A stretch of 64,000 bases of DNA from Lonepinella sp042485795 (GTDB lineage Bacteria; Pseudomonadota; Gammaproteobacteria; Enterobacterales; Pasteurellaceae): the NCBI RefSeq assembly GCF_042485795.1, contig NZ_CP169368.1, positions 372,001-436,000 of the forward strand. Reading direction: 5' to 3'. A program made the translations under genes and the position numbers. The notes below the pieces were generated by a model, which saw only the letters and a program-made list of their open reading frames with translations, was not told the DNA's origin and searched no databases. Within the stretch, counting starts at the first letter, position 1. Every line of letters starts with the position of its first letter. Below, piece after piece: positions 42,456-51,294 of this stretch.

Positions 42456-44123
42456 ATGCGTATTTTTATGACATTTTCTGAAAACGTTGGACAAGCCAAA
42501 GCCTTTTTAATTCGTCAACGTTTAACTCGAGCGGCTCAAGCGAAAAATATTCAGTTAGCTGAACAAGCGGAGAAAGCGGATGTAGTTTTGGTGGTGGGAA
42601 AAACCTTGCCAAATTTAACCGCACTTCAAGCTAAAAAAGTAGCATTGGTGGAGCCAGAAACAGCTTACCAATCTCCAGAGCAGGCATTAGTCCAAGCACA
42701 AAACAATGCAGTAGATTATGTTGCACCAGTACAAAGTGCGGTGCAAACGGGCGTAATTTCTGGACGTAATATTGTGGCGATTACCGCTTGTCCTACAGGG
42801 GTAGCACATACCTTTATGTCAGCGGAAGCGATTGAGAATTATGCTAAAAAAATGGGCTGGAACGTACGAGTGGAAACTCGTGGTCAGGTAGGGGCAGGTA
42901 ATCCGATTACTGAGGAAGAAATTAAAGCGGCTGATTTAGTTTTTGTGGCGGCAGATATTGATGTGAATTTGGATAAATTTCAAGGCAAACCGATGTATCG
43001 TACTTCTACGGGATTAGCTCTGAAGAAAACCGCTCAAGAATTTGAAAAAGCCTTTGCAGAAGCCAAGCTGTATCAGCCGAGTGCTAGTGTTCAAACGGAA
43101 CAAGCCAAAACTGAACGGAAAGGGGTTTATCAGCATTTAATGACAGGTGTATCTCACATGTTACCGATTGTCGTTGCGGGTGGTTTATTAGTGGCAATAG
43201 CCTTTGCATTAGGCGGTATTTATGTGGGTAATGAAGAAAATGCGGGGACACTAGGTTACGATATCATGAAACTTGGCGGTGCAGCGTTTGGGTTAATGAT
43301 AGCGGTATTCTCTGGTTATGTCGCCTATTCTATTGCAGACCGTCCAGGGTTGGCAGTTGGTTTAGTAGGTGGTTCATTAGCTGCCAGTGCGAATGCAGGT
43401 ATTTTAGGGGGGATTATTGCGGGTTTCCTCGCTGGTTATGTGGTGAAAGGGTTAAATCATCTGATTAAATTACCTGCCAGTATGGCATCCCTTAAACCGA
43501 TTCTCATTTTGCCTTTATTTGGCACAGCAATAGTCGGTTGGTTGTTAATTCATTATTTAAATCCACCCGTTGCCTTTGCAATGAAATGGCTTGAAAGCTG
43601 GTTAGCAGGCTTAGGTTCAACTAATGCGATTTTCTTCGGAGCGTTATTGGGCGGAATGATGTGTATTGATATGGGGGGACCTGTCAACAAGGCTGCTTAT
43701 GTGTTTGGTACAGGTCTATTAACCTCACAAATCACCACCCCAATGGCTGCGATTATGGCAGCAGGTATGGTGCCACCGATTGGTATGGCGATTGCCACTT
43801 GGATTGCTCGTAGTAAATTTGATGATGCCCAACGCAATGCTGGTAACGCAGGTTTTGTATTAGGACTTTGCTTTATTTCAGAAGGTGCATTGCCATTCGT
43901 AGCAGCAGATCCATTGCGTGTAATTTTATGTAGCGTTATCGGTGGGGCAACCGCTGGAGCAATTTCAATGAGTTTAAATATTAGTTTACCAGCACCACAT
44001 GGTGGGGTATTCGTTGTACCATTGGTTTCTCAACCGTTAATGTATTTAGGTGCCATTGCGGTGGGATCTATTGTTACAGGCTTGTTGTATGCGATGATTA
44101 AACCAAAATTGGCGAAAGTATAA
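42456..44123 (+). CDS. fruA: Fructose PTS permease FruA (EIIB'BC)
   Basis: Membrane transporter that phosphorylates fructose during uptake. It is 555 aa: an N-terminal degenerate EIIB' domain lacking the cysteine, an active EIIB domain with C112 in ITACPTGVAHTF, and a C-terminal EIIC with about eight to ten membrane helices. It starts 3 bp after fruK. Confidence 0.97.
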   Translation: MRIFMTFSENVGQAKAFLIRQRLTRAAQAKNIQLAEQAEKADVVLVVGKTLPNLTALQAKKVALVEPETAYQSPEQALVQAQNNAVDYVAPVQSAVQTGVISGRNIVAITACPTGVAHTFMSAEAIENYAKKMGWNVRVETRGQVGAGNPITEEEIKAADLVFVAADIDVNLDKFQGKPMYRTSTGLALKKTAQEFEKAFAEAKLYQPSASVQTEQAKTERKGVYQHLMTGVSHMLPIVVAGGLLVAIAFALGGIYVGNEENAGTLGYDIMKLGGAAFGLMIAVFSGYVAYSIADRPGLAVGLVGGSLAASANAGILGGIIAGFLAGYVVKGLNHLIKLPASMASLKPILILPLFGTAIVGWLLIHYLNPPVAFAMKWLESWLAGLGSTNAIFFGALLGGMMCIDMGGPVNKAAYVFGTGLLTSQITTPMAAIMAAGMVPPIGMAIATWIARSKFDDAQRNAGNAGFVLGLCFISEGALPFVAADPLRVILCSVIGGATAGAISMSLNISLPAPHGGVFVVPLVSQPLMYLGAIAVGSIVTGLLYAMIKPKLAKV

Positions 44124-44154
44124 TTAACCTATATTTCTCGTTGATCGGTAAATT

Positions 44155-44190
44155 AAACCCTGTGCGTTGGCGTGCAGGGTTTGTTTTTTT
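44155..44190 (+). terminator. Terminator of fruBKA
   Basis: AAACCCTG / CAGGGTTT stem with a 12-nt loop followed by a long T run. The CCCTG...GTGCAGGG core resembles the third hairpin of the elements after tuf and gyrB. Confidence 0.9.
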
Positions 44191-44191
44191 T

Positions 44192-44251
44192 ACTATTTTT
44201 TACTAAAATAGTGTTCATTAATAATGAATACTATTGTTTGATAGTATCAAA
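44192..44251. promoter_or_regulatory. Cluster of palindromes before the AAA ATPase gene
   Basis: Three consecutive inverted repeats: ACTATTTT / AAAATAGT (44192-44212), ATAGTGTTCATTA / TAATGAATACTAT (44208-44234, one mismatch) and the perfect TTTGATA-G-TATCAAA (44237-44251). All share ATAGT/ACTAT. It ends 15 bp before the start codon, so an operator array or mRNA structure is likely. Confidence 0.5.
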
Positions 44252-44266
44252 CACTTTGGGGTAAAT

Positions 44267-45484
44267 ATGATTTTAAAGTCTGAATTAGCAAAAACCATTG
44301 CCAACCAACGCCAGCGGTTAAAAACGTTGGATAGTTATCCACGAAAAATGTTAAGCCAAATTCATTTGTTACCTGATTTTGTTTTAGTCGTGTCAGGTAT
44401 TCGCCGTAGTGGCAAAAGTACGTTGTTAGCTCAGTTGATCGATAATCAACAAGAAAATGACTATTTATTTTTGAATTTTGATACTCCGCAACTGTTTAAT
44501 TTTGAGTTTAACGATTTTGCTTTGCTAGATGAAATTATGCAAGAAAACACCGCACTTTCTACCTTGTATTTTGACGAAATTCAGGTGATTGAAGGTTGGG
44601 AAGTTTATGTGCGTGGCAAGTTAGACCAAGGTTATCAAGTAGTAGTCACTGGATCTAATGCGTCCTTATTAAGTCGTGAACTTGGTACAAAGCTGACGGG
44701 GCGACATATTAGTAGAGAGCTTTTCCCGTTCTCTTTTGTAGAATTTTGTGAATATTTAGAATTGGAGAAAAATAGTCAATCCGTGAATGATTATTTAACT
44801 TTGGGCGGTTTTCCACAATATCTGCATTGGCGTGATGAAGAGATTCTAACCAGTTTGCTTAATGATATTCTGTATCGGGATATTGTAGTACGCTTTGGGA
44901 TTCGTGATGAGCAATCAATGAAACGGTTAGTGTTATTTTTGGCTGGCAATGTGGGTAATCTTATTTCTGCTAATAAATTAAAACAAAGCCTTGAAGTTAA
45001 AAGCACGTCAACGGTACAAGAATATTTGAATTATTTAGAACAAGCCTATTTAATCCAGCTTGTGCCTAAATTTTCTTATTCTTATAAAAGTCAGTTGGTT
45101 AATCCAAGAAAAGTATATTTTATTGATAACGGCTTACAGCAAGCTATTAGTCCATCTTTTACGCAAGATAATGGGCGTAAACTAGAAAATGCGGTTTTTG
45201 GGGAATTACGCCGACAATATCAGGAAATTTATTATTACAATGAAAATAATAAAGAATGTGATTTTGTGGTGTGTCAAAATAACCAACCTATTTTGCTGCT
45301 CCAAGTTTGTTGGCAATTAACTACAGAAAACCAAGAACGAGAACAAAATGGCTTGTTAGATGCTATGGTGTATTTCAATATGGATCGGGCTGTGATAATT
45401 AGTTTTGAACAGCAAGATAAAATATTGATTGGAGAAAAAGTGATTGATATTGTGCCGTTTGGAACTTTTTTTACTGGGAATTAG
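44267..45484 (+). CDS. AAA-family ATPase with DUF4143 C-terminal domain
   Basis: Start at ATG 44267 behind GGGG (405 aa); a TTG at 44234 would lie inside the palindrome cluster. Walker A GIRRSGKST is at residues 44-52, Walker B is TLYFDEIQVIE, sensor VVVTGSNASLLS. The C-terminal DUF4143 region has GRKLENAVFGELRR and KECDFVV, a nuclease-like fold of uncertain activity. Such proteins are widespread, often laterally acquired, and of unknown function. Monocistronic. Confidence 0.85.
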   Translation: MILKSELAKTIANQRQRLKTLDSYPRKMLSQIHLLPDFVLVVSGIRRSGKSTLLAQLIDNQQENDYLFLNFDTPQLFNFEFNDFALLDEIMQENTALSTLYFDEIQVIEGWEVYVRGKLDQGYQVVVTGSNASLLSRELGTKLTGRHISRELFPFSFVEFCEYLELEKNSQSVNDYLTLGGFPQYLHWRDEEILTSLLNDILYRDIVVRFGIRDEQSMKRLVLFLAGNVGNLISANKLKQSLEVKSTSTVQEYLNYLEQAYLIQLVPKFSYSYKSQLVNPRKVYFIDNGLQQAISPSFTQDNGRKLENAVFGELRRQYQEIYYYNENNKECDFVVCQNNQPILLLQVCWQLTTENQEREQNGLLDAMVYFNMDRAVIISFEQQDKILIGEKVIDIVPFGTFFTGN

Positions 45485-45525
45485 AAAGATAGCAAGTATC
45501 AATCACTTTTTGATGTAAATTAGGG

Positions 45526-47535
45526 TTATTTATGTTTTCTCATATTCAATCCCCACATTGTAAAAATAATCACTAAACCTATCAGATCGGTCATTGTTTC
45601 TGGCACGATTAAACACAATGCACCCAAGGCAATGACGATACGTTGCCAAATTGCGAGTGGAGCCTTGAAATAGCCTTCCAGTGCCGCCGAAAGAGCGATG
45701 ACACCGATAATGGAGGTAATAGCCACAGTGGCAATCTCGTAATAAGCAGGTATATTAAAATCTCTTGCTGTTACTGCCACGTTTGTGGTATCAATCATTA
45801 ACATCGTTGGATTATACACAAACATAAACGGCACGATAAATCCTGCCAATGCCAATTTAAGGGATTGCCAGCCTGTTTTCATTGGATCGCCGCCTGCAAT
45901 CCCTGCCCCAGCAAACGCCGCCAGTGCAACAGGTGGGGTGATATTGGCGAAGATACCAAAATAAAATACGAACATGTGAGCAATTAATACGGGAATATTA
46001 AACGATGCCAAAGCTGGTGCTGCCATTGTGGCAGTAATGATATAGGCTGGAATGGAGGGAATGCCCATTCCTAATACCATGGATGCAAGCATTGTTAGGA
46101 TTAAGGTTAAAAATAATGATCCTGCCCCTAAGGTGACAATAGATGATGTCATCACCGTGCCGAAACTGGTTAAATTGACCACGCCGATCACAATGCCTAC
46201 CACAGCACAAGCCACCATCACCGATAACGATTGTTTTGCTCCGTCTTGTAGTGCTTCAATGATGTCATATACACCCATTCGGGTTTCAGCTCGCAACCAA
46301 CTCACAATGACGGTAAAAGCAATCGTATAAGTGGCAGTATAGCTGACAGGTACATTGTTGGCTAGAAAATAGACTAAAGCGACAATCGGTAATAACATAT
46401 GTCCACGTGCTTTAAGGACTTCCTTGATTTTGGGTAAATCGGCTTTTGGCATACCTTTTAGATTATTTTTCCCTGCCCGAAAATGCACCTGCATAATCAC
46501 CCCGAGATAATAGAGTAAAGCAGGTAATACAGCAGCGAGAGCAATGGTAGAATAGGCTACACCTGTGGTTTGAGCCATAATAAAGGCGGCTGCTCCCATA
46601 ATGGGTGGAAGAATCTGCCCACCAACGGATGCACTGGCTTCCACTGCACCTGCAAATTCTTTGTTGTAGCCAATTTTTTTCATTAATGGAATGGTAAATG
46701 CACCCGTCCCTACCACATTTGCTACCGCCGCCCCATTAATACTCCCCATAAAACCACTGGAAATGACGGCGACTTTAGCAGGTCCACCTTGTTTATGACC
46801 TGCTAAGGCAAGGGCTAAATCGTTAAATAATTGCCCCATTCCTGAACGAGCTAAGAACGCCCCAAATAAAATAAACAGGAAAATAAAGGTGACGGATGCC
46901 CCAATCGCGGTGGAGTATAGTCCTTCGGTTTTTAAAAAGAGTTGCCCGAAGATATCCCCTAAATCGTATGGTCTGGTGAGTAACCGATTCGGCATAAAAC
47001 TTAAGTGACTAATAAAGGGATAAGCTAAGAAAATCAGCGAAAATACAGGCAATATCCAACCTGTCATTCGTCTTGCCCCTTCTAATACCGTGATAACAGT
47101 GATCATTGAAATCACAATATCTAATGTGTTTGGTATGCCCCCCCTGACCGTCATAATATCTTGATATTGGAAGATGATATAGATAGCACCAGCGAAAGAA
47201 GCCAGCACCCATACCCAATCATACCAACTGATAGTTGTGCGAGAACTGTGTGCAGATGCAGGATAAAGCAAGAAAATTAATCCCAAACCAAAGGAAACGT
47301 GAATGGAACGTTGGATCAACTCAGGTAATGGATTGAAAGTAATATAAAGGTGAAATAGCGAATAAGCTATCGCTAAAAGAGCAATAATGATCCGCACTTT
47401 TCTATCTTGCGAATGACGCGTAACAGACTCTCTATCGTATTGTTCTAAAATGGCTTGTGTATCAACCTGAGCATCTATACCTGAAGTTAGCCTAGATTCA
47501 TTGGTTGAAACGGGATTCGTTTGTATTGTCGTCAT
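45526..47535 (-). CDS. TRAP transporter fused membrane subunit (DctQ-DctM fusion)
   Basis: 669 aa inner-membrane protein with 16 or more hydrophobic segments; the small (Q) and large (M) TRAP subunits are fused, as in TAXI-type systems. Conserved M-domain blocks include FGAFLARSGMG, GFMGSINGAAVANVVGTG and ASVGGQILPPIMGAAAF. Sodium-driven uptake with the TAXI binding protein; ligand unknown (glutamate or 2-oxoglutarate-like for some relatives). Its start overlaps the DUF1850 gene by 38 bp. Confidence 0.93.
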   Translation of the reverse strand: MTTIQTNPVSTNESRLTSGIDAQVDTQAILEQYDRESVTRHSQDRKVRIIIALLAIAYSLFHLYITFNPLPELIQRSIHVSFGLGLIFLLYPASAHSSRTTISWYDWVWVLASFAGAIYIIFQYQDIMTVRGGIPNTLDIVISMITVITVLEGARRMTGWILPVFSLIFLAYPFISHLSFMPNRLLTRPYDLGDIFGQLFLKTEGLYSTAIGASVTFIFLFILFGAFLARSGMGQLFNDLALALAGHKQGGPAKVAVISSGFMGSINGAAVANVVGTGAFTIPLMKKIGYNKEFAGAVEASASVGGQILPPIMGAAAFIMAQTTGVAYSTIALAAVLPALLYYLGVIMQVHFRAGKNNLKGMPKADLPKIKEVLKARGHMLLPIVALVYFLANNVPVSYTATYTIAFTVIVSWLRAETRMGVYDIIEALQDGAKQSLSVMVACAVVGIVIGVVNLTSFGTVMTSSIVTLGAGSLFLTLILTMLASMVLGMGIPSIPAYIITATMAAPALASFNIPVLIAHMFVFYFGIFANITPPVALAAFAGAGIAGGDPMKTGWQSLKLALAGFIVPFMFVYNPTMLMIDTTNVAVTARDFNIPAYYEIATVAITSIIGVIALSAALEGYFKAPLAIWQRIVIALGALCLIVPETMTDLIGLVIIFTMWGLNMRKHK

Positions 47536-48049
47536 TGTTGCAACTCTCCATAAATAACCACTTGATATAAGGGTGCGTTATTGGGGAAATATGTACCACA
47601 GTGTGTTCAGGTACAAGTTGGTAAATTGGCAAATAATGATTGTTAGATAAAATCACCCCTTGCATCACAGAAGACACCACCCAATTTAACTCATCAAAAG
47701 CGAGATGGCTCGCTAATCCCACATAACCATCAGGTGAATTAATCGGTTGTCCAGCAGACGGTGTACCCGCTCCAAAGGTTTGCATATAACTATGTGTTAA
47801 TAAAAGGTGTTGTCTTTGTCGTTGATAATCTTCTTGCCAATATTGTTTTTCCACTGAATGTCGCCATTTCAAACTAAATTCATCTTCATTCCAAACACAA
47901 GTTAGGGGCTTCCCGTTATTTTGTGTGCTTTGAATCAGGATATGTGTTGTCGGCGTTAGGGCAATGAATAGGATTATCCCAAGCAATAAAAACAACAGGC
48001 TACCAAGAATCTGTTTGCGATAACCTGTTGTTTTTCGGTTATTTATCAT
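47498..48049 (-). CDS. DUF1850 protein of a TAXI-TRAP operon
   Basis: 183 aa with one N-terminal membrane anchor and the DUF1850 hallmark LKWRHSVEKQYWQEDY. Genes of this family usually sit beside TAXI-TRAP transporters; their role is unknown, perhaps assisting the binding protein. It lies between the binding protein (13 bp) and the fused permease (38-bp overlap). Confidence 0.82.
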   Translation of the reverse strand: MINNRKTTGYRKQILGSLLFLLLGIILFIALTPTTHILIQSTQNNGKPLTCVWNEDEFSLKWRHSVEKQYWQEDYQRQRQHLLLTHSYMQTFGAGTPSAGQPINSPDGYVGLASHLAFDELNWVVSSVMQGVILSNNHYLPIYQLVPEHTVVHISPITHPYIKWLFMESCNNDDNTNESRFNQ

Positions 48050-48061
48050 AGAATCAGAATC

Positions 48062-49069
48062 TTATTTCTTTTCTATTTCATCATAATAACGTTTTGCACC
48101 AGGATGAAGTGGTGCAACTAAATTTTTATTGGCACGTTGTAGATCAATATCCGTTGCGGCACGATGAGCAATTTTGAGTTTATCTAAATTTTCAAAAAAG
48201 GTTTTGGTGATTAAATAAACGTCATTTTCACTCAGATCTTTGCGTACCACCAACGCATTCAGAATAGCGGCAGTCGGTACGGCGGTGGCATTTCCATAGG
48301 TATTAGCAGGAATCTCCATTGGAATAAAAAGATTGTTGGTTTTTGCAATCTCATTAAGTTTGTCCGTTGGAATCGACACCATTGCTAAATCAAAGCCCTG
48401 ACTTAATTCCATTAATGATGCGTTGGGAATGCCACTGGTGAGAAATGCGGCATCTAATTTACCTGCTTTTAACGCATCTGCTGCTTCGGCATAACCTAAA
48501 TAATCCACCTTAAGATCATCATAAGTGATACCAAATCCATTGAGCAACGCTCGAGCAGCCACTTCTACGCCTGAACCTTGCGCCCCTACAGCGACACGTT
48601 TACCACGCAAATCGCCAATTTCTTTAATGCCTGCTTTCGTGGAAGAGGCAATTTGGACATAGTTAGGATACAGCGATGCAATTTGGCTCACGTTATCAAT
48701 CGGTTGATTAAAATTACCTGTACCATTTACAGCATCTTTCAACGCATCGCTCATTACAAAAGCGAGCTCCACCTTATTTTTAGCGATAAGATTGAGATTT
48801 TCTACGGAAGCACCTGTGGTTTGTGTTTTAGCATTGACCCCATAAATTTGATTGTAAATTTCAGTCAATGATGTGGCAATGATATTGTATGGACCAGATG
48901 CACCGCCTGTGGCAACAGTGAGAAACTTGGTTTCAAGTTGCGGATTAGTGGTGGCAGATGTCGTGCTAGGATTTTTATTGGCAGATGCAGAATCTGCTTT
49001 ATCTCCACAAGCCGTTAATAACAAAGACCCAATAACAATAGGTAGGAAAAGAGATTTGAGTGATTTCAT
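48062..49069 (-). CDS. TAXI-family TRAP substrate-binding lipoprotein
   Basis: 335 aa with lipobox LLTAC, so membrane-anchored rather than free in the periplasm. TAXI features are FLTVATGGASGPYNIIATSL near the N-terminus, ASVENLNLI, and DLRGKRVAVGAQGSGVEVAA. It delivers substrate to the permease encoded downstream. First gene of the operon. Confidence 0.93.
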   Translation of the reverse strand: MKSLKSLFLPIVIGSLLLTACGDKADSASANKNPSTTSATTNPQLETKFLTVATGGASGPYNIIATSLTEIYNQIYGVNAKTQTTGASVENLNLIAKNKVELAFVMSDALKDAVNGTGNFNQPIDNVSQIASLYPNYVQIASSTKAGIKEIGDLRGKRVAVGAQGSGVEVAARALLNGFGITYDDLKVDYLGYAEAADALKAGKLDAAFLTSGIPNASLMELSQGFDLAMVSIPTDKLNEIAKTNNLFIPMEIPANTYGNATAVPTAAILNALVVRKDLSENDVYLITKTFFENLDKLKIAHRAATDIDLQRANKNLVAPLHPGAKRYYDEIEKK

Positions 49070-49311
49070 TAGGTACTCCTTAAAGTCGTGTAAAAATTAC
49101 ATTGGTAACAATCCTATAACAATTTAAAAAAAAGTGATTAATTTGATACTAGCAACATTTAATTCTAATTACAATAGGGAAATAGTATTCTCCGATTTCA
49201 TTGCATAAATAGGTTACTTATATTAGTTAGATTATTAATGGAAAAGGTTGATCCTACCGCCATTTAGTATTAAAGTAAGACAAAATTTTAATGAGAAAAA
49301 TAGGAATAATA

Positions 49312-49608
49312 ATGAAATCAGATAAACCAATAGAATGTGTCGGTTGTAATACCTTTGATGTAGGATCGATTATTGATAATAGCGAGCGAGAAGCTAAATT
49401 TGATAAAATTTATCCAACTCAAGCAGAAGCAGAAAATGCCTTAGCAAAACTAGTACAAAAAGCTCGTGATACCGAAAGTGAAGACGAACCTTGCCAAATT
49501 GAAAGCAATATTACCGCAGTTAATGGTGGTTTCCAATTAACCGCAAGTTTCACCTTTAGCTGTCAAGCTGAAGTAGTGATCTTCCAGTTGGGTACAAGAG
49601 CGATCTAA
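49312..49608 (+). CDS. yfcZ: YfcZ/YiiS-family protein
   Basis: 98 aa small conserved protein of unknown function (DUF406). Start chosen at ATG 49312 because AGGA is well spaced; an ATG at 49291 lacks one. Conserved features: VGCNTFDVGSIIDNSE, the KARDTESE block, CQIESN and the C-terminus FSCQAEVVIFQLGTR. Cysteines are at conserved positions. Stands alone. Confidence 0.88.
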   Translation: MKSDKPIECVGCNTFDVGSIIDNSEREAKFDKIYPTQAEAENALAKLVQKARDTESEDEPCQIESNITAVNGGFQLTASFTFSCQAEVVIFQLGTRAI

Positions 49609-49630
49609 TTATTATTTTTGATCTTTGTTG

Positions 49631-49667
49631 AAGTGCGGTGAAAAATAATCAAATTTTCACCGCAGTT
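49631..49667. terminator. Bidirectional uptake-signal terminator between yfcZ and dinI
   Basis: AAGTGCGGTGAAAA / TTTTCACCGCAGTT with one mismatch in the right arm (ACCGCAGTT instead of ACCGCACTT), between convergent genes. Confidence 0.8.
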
Positions 49668-49679
49668 TGTTCTTCTTAC

Positions 49680-49934
49680 TTACATTTCTAAAATAGAATC
49701 GTCCATCCATAATTCTTCTAAATATTCTGTAAAGCGTGCTTTTTCATCAGAATCCCTAAAGCCAGAAATATCGGCACCAGCAGAGCTAGAAAAACGAATA
49801 CGCACATTTACATCATTGAATTTTTCTGCGATACGTTCAGGTAAAACCTGTTGTAAGCGTTCAATTAAAGCGATTTGATATTCTAATTTTTTGCCATCAC
49901 GTTCTTTGACAAAGCGAATGTCGAGTTGTTTCAT
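49680..49934 (-). CDS. dinI: DinI-family SOS modulator
   Basis: 84 aa DinI-like protein; E. coli DinI binds RecA filaments and modulates LexA and UmuD cleavage. The C-terminal half, RIRFSSSAGADISGF then DEKARFTEYLEELWMDDS, matches the family's core with the acidic C-terminal helix. A possible LexA box lies about 50 bp upstream. Convergent with yfcZ. Confidence 0.85.
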   Translation of the reverse strand: MKQLDIRFVKERDGKKLEYQIALIERLQQVLPERIAEKFNDVNVRIRFSSSAGADISGFRDSDEKARFTEYLEELWMDDSILEM

Positions 49935-49982
49935 AGTGTTTCCTTATATATCTGTTTATGTTTATATGTACAGTTATAATAA

Positions 49983-49998
49983 CTGAATTAATTATCAG
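49983..49998 (-). promoter_or_regulatory. Possible LexA box upstream of dinI
   Basis: CTG-AATTAATTAT-CAG fits CTG-N10-CAG but lacks the inner T and A of the best sites; 49-64 bp before the dinI start. Confidence 0.4.
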
Positions 49999-50082
49999 TG
50001 TAAATATAGATAGGTTAAATTTATATAAATAAATTTTGTGGTTTCATTTTTCATAGAATTTAACGGAATTACTGGTTAATTC

Positions 50083-50111
50083 TTGACAGCGATCCTTTTC
50101 GGGATTAGAAT
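50083..50111 (+). promoter_or_regulatory. Promoter of the str operon
   Basis: TTGACA (50083-50088), 17-bp spacer, TAGAAT (50106-50111). The leader up to rpsL (50203) contains CCCAATGGGA and CCCAAGGGG blocks that may form small hairpins. Confidence 0.85.
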
Positions 50112-50202
50112 TTACCGTCTATTTCCCAATGGGACAAACCCAAGGGGAATAGTATTTAACTAAACATATTCATTTTGAATTTAATTAAACTGGAGCTTAT
50201 TA

Positions 50203-50577
50203 ATGGCAACTATCAACCAGCTAGTACGCAAACCGCGTGTGAAAAAGGTTGTTAAAAGTAATGTACCAGCACTAGAAGCTTGTCCACAAAAACGTGGCGT
50301 TTGTACTCGTGTGTACACTACTACACCTAAAAAACCGAACTCAGCATTACGTAAAGTATGCCGTATTCGTTTAACAAATGGTTACGAAGTAACTTCTTAT
50401 ATCGGCGGTGAAGGTCATAACCTTCAAGAACACAGTGTTGTGTTAATCCGTGGTGGTCGTGTGAAAGATTTACCAGGTGTGCGTTATCACACTGTACGCG
50501 GTGCATTAGACTGTGCAGGCGTAAAAGATCGTAAACAAGGTCGTTCTAAATACGGCGTTAAACGTCCTAAAGCTTAA
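50203..50577 (+). CDS. rpsL: 30S ribosomal protein S12
   Basis: Decoding-centre protein of 124 aa. The streptomycin-relevant lysines are wild type: K43 in TPKKPNSALRK and K88 in GGRVKDLPG. First gene of rpsL-rpsG-fusA-tuf. Confidence 0.99.
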   Translation: MATINQLVRKPRVKKVVKSNVPALEACPQKRGVCTRVYTTTPKKPNSALRKVCRIRLTNGYEVTSYIGGEGHNLQEHSVVLIRGGRVKDLPGVRYHTVRGALDCAGVKDRKQGRSKYGVKRPKA

Positions 50578-50712
50578 TGGTTCTCCGTTAAGTAAGGCCA
50601 AACGTCTAAATTAATTATTTAAACCATAAACTCCAGTCAAGATGCGAAAGCAGTAAATAGTCGCAAAAGATGAGTTTTGGGTATCCTGAAGAAAAACAAC
50701 GGAGAAATTGCA

Positions 50713-51183
50713 ATGCCACGTCGTCGTCGTATTGAACCTCGCAAAATTCTACCAGATCCGAAATTCGGTTCAGAATTACTTGCGAAATTTATTAATGTAT
50801 TAATGGTAGATGGTAAAAAATCTATCGCAGAATCTATCGTTTATGATGCGTTAGAAACTTTAGCACAACGCACTGAAAAAGATGCGTTGGAAGCCTTTGA
50901 AGTCGCATTAGAAAACGTACGCCCAACCGTGGAAGTAAAATCACGCCGTGTGGGTGGTTCTACTTACCAAGTACCAGTAGAAGTTCGTCCAACTCGTCGT
51001 AACGCTTTAGGTATGCGTTGGATCGTTGAAGCAGCACGTAAACGTGGTGATAAATCCATGGCATTACGTTTAGCCAACGAACTTTCTGATGCGGCTGATA
51101 ACAAAGGTTCAGCCGTGAAAAAACGTGAAGATGTTCATCGTATGGCTGAAGCAAACAAAGCGTTTGCTCACTATCGTTGGTAA
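50713..51183 (+). CDS. rpsG: 30S ribosomal protein S7
   Basis: 156 aa primary 16S-binding protein; start at ATG 50713 (MPRRRRIEPRKILPDPKFGS) behind GGAG. In E. coli S7 represses its own operon by binding the rpsL-rpsG spacer; here the spacer is 135 bp and may fold for the same purpose, though I did not verify a structure. Confidence 0.98.
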   Translation: MPRRRRIEPRKILPDPKFGSELLAKFINVLMVDGKKSIAESIVYDALETLAQRTEKDALEAFEVALENVRPTVEVKSRRVGGSTYQVPVEVRPTRRNALGMRWIVEAARKRGDKSMALRLANELSDAADNKGSAVKKREDVHRMAEANKAFAHYRW

Positions 51184-51294
51184 TCAAATCACGATTTTGA
51201 TTCAAGGCTTTATCGGCAATTTACTCAAGGGTAAATTCGATAGAGCCTTACCCATATAAAGAATTTAATAGAAAACCAAAACAAGGTAATAATA

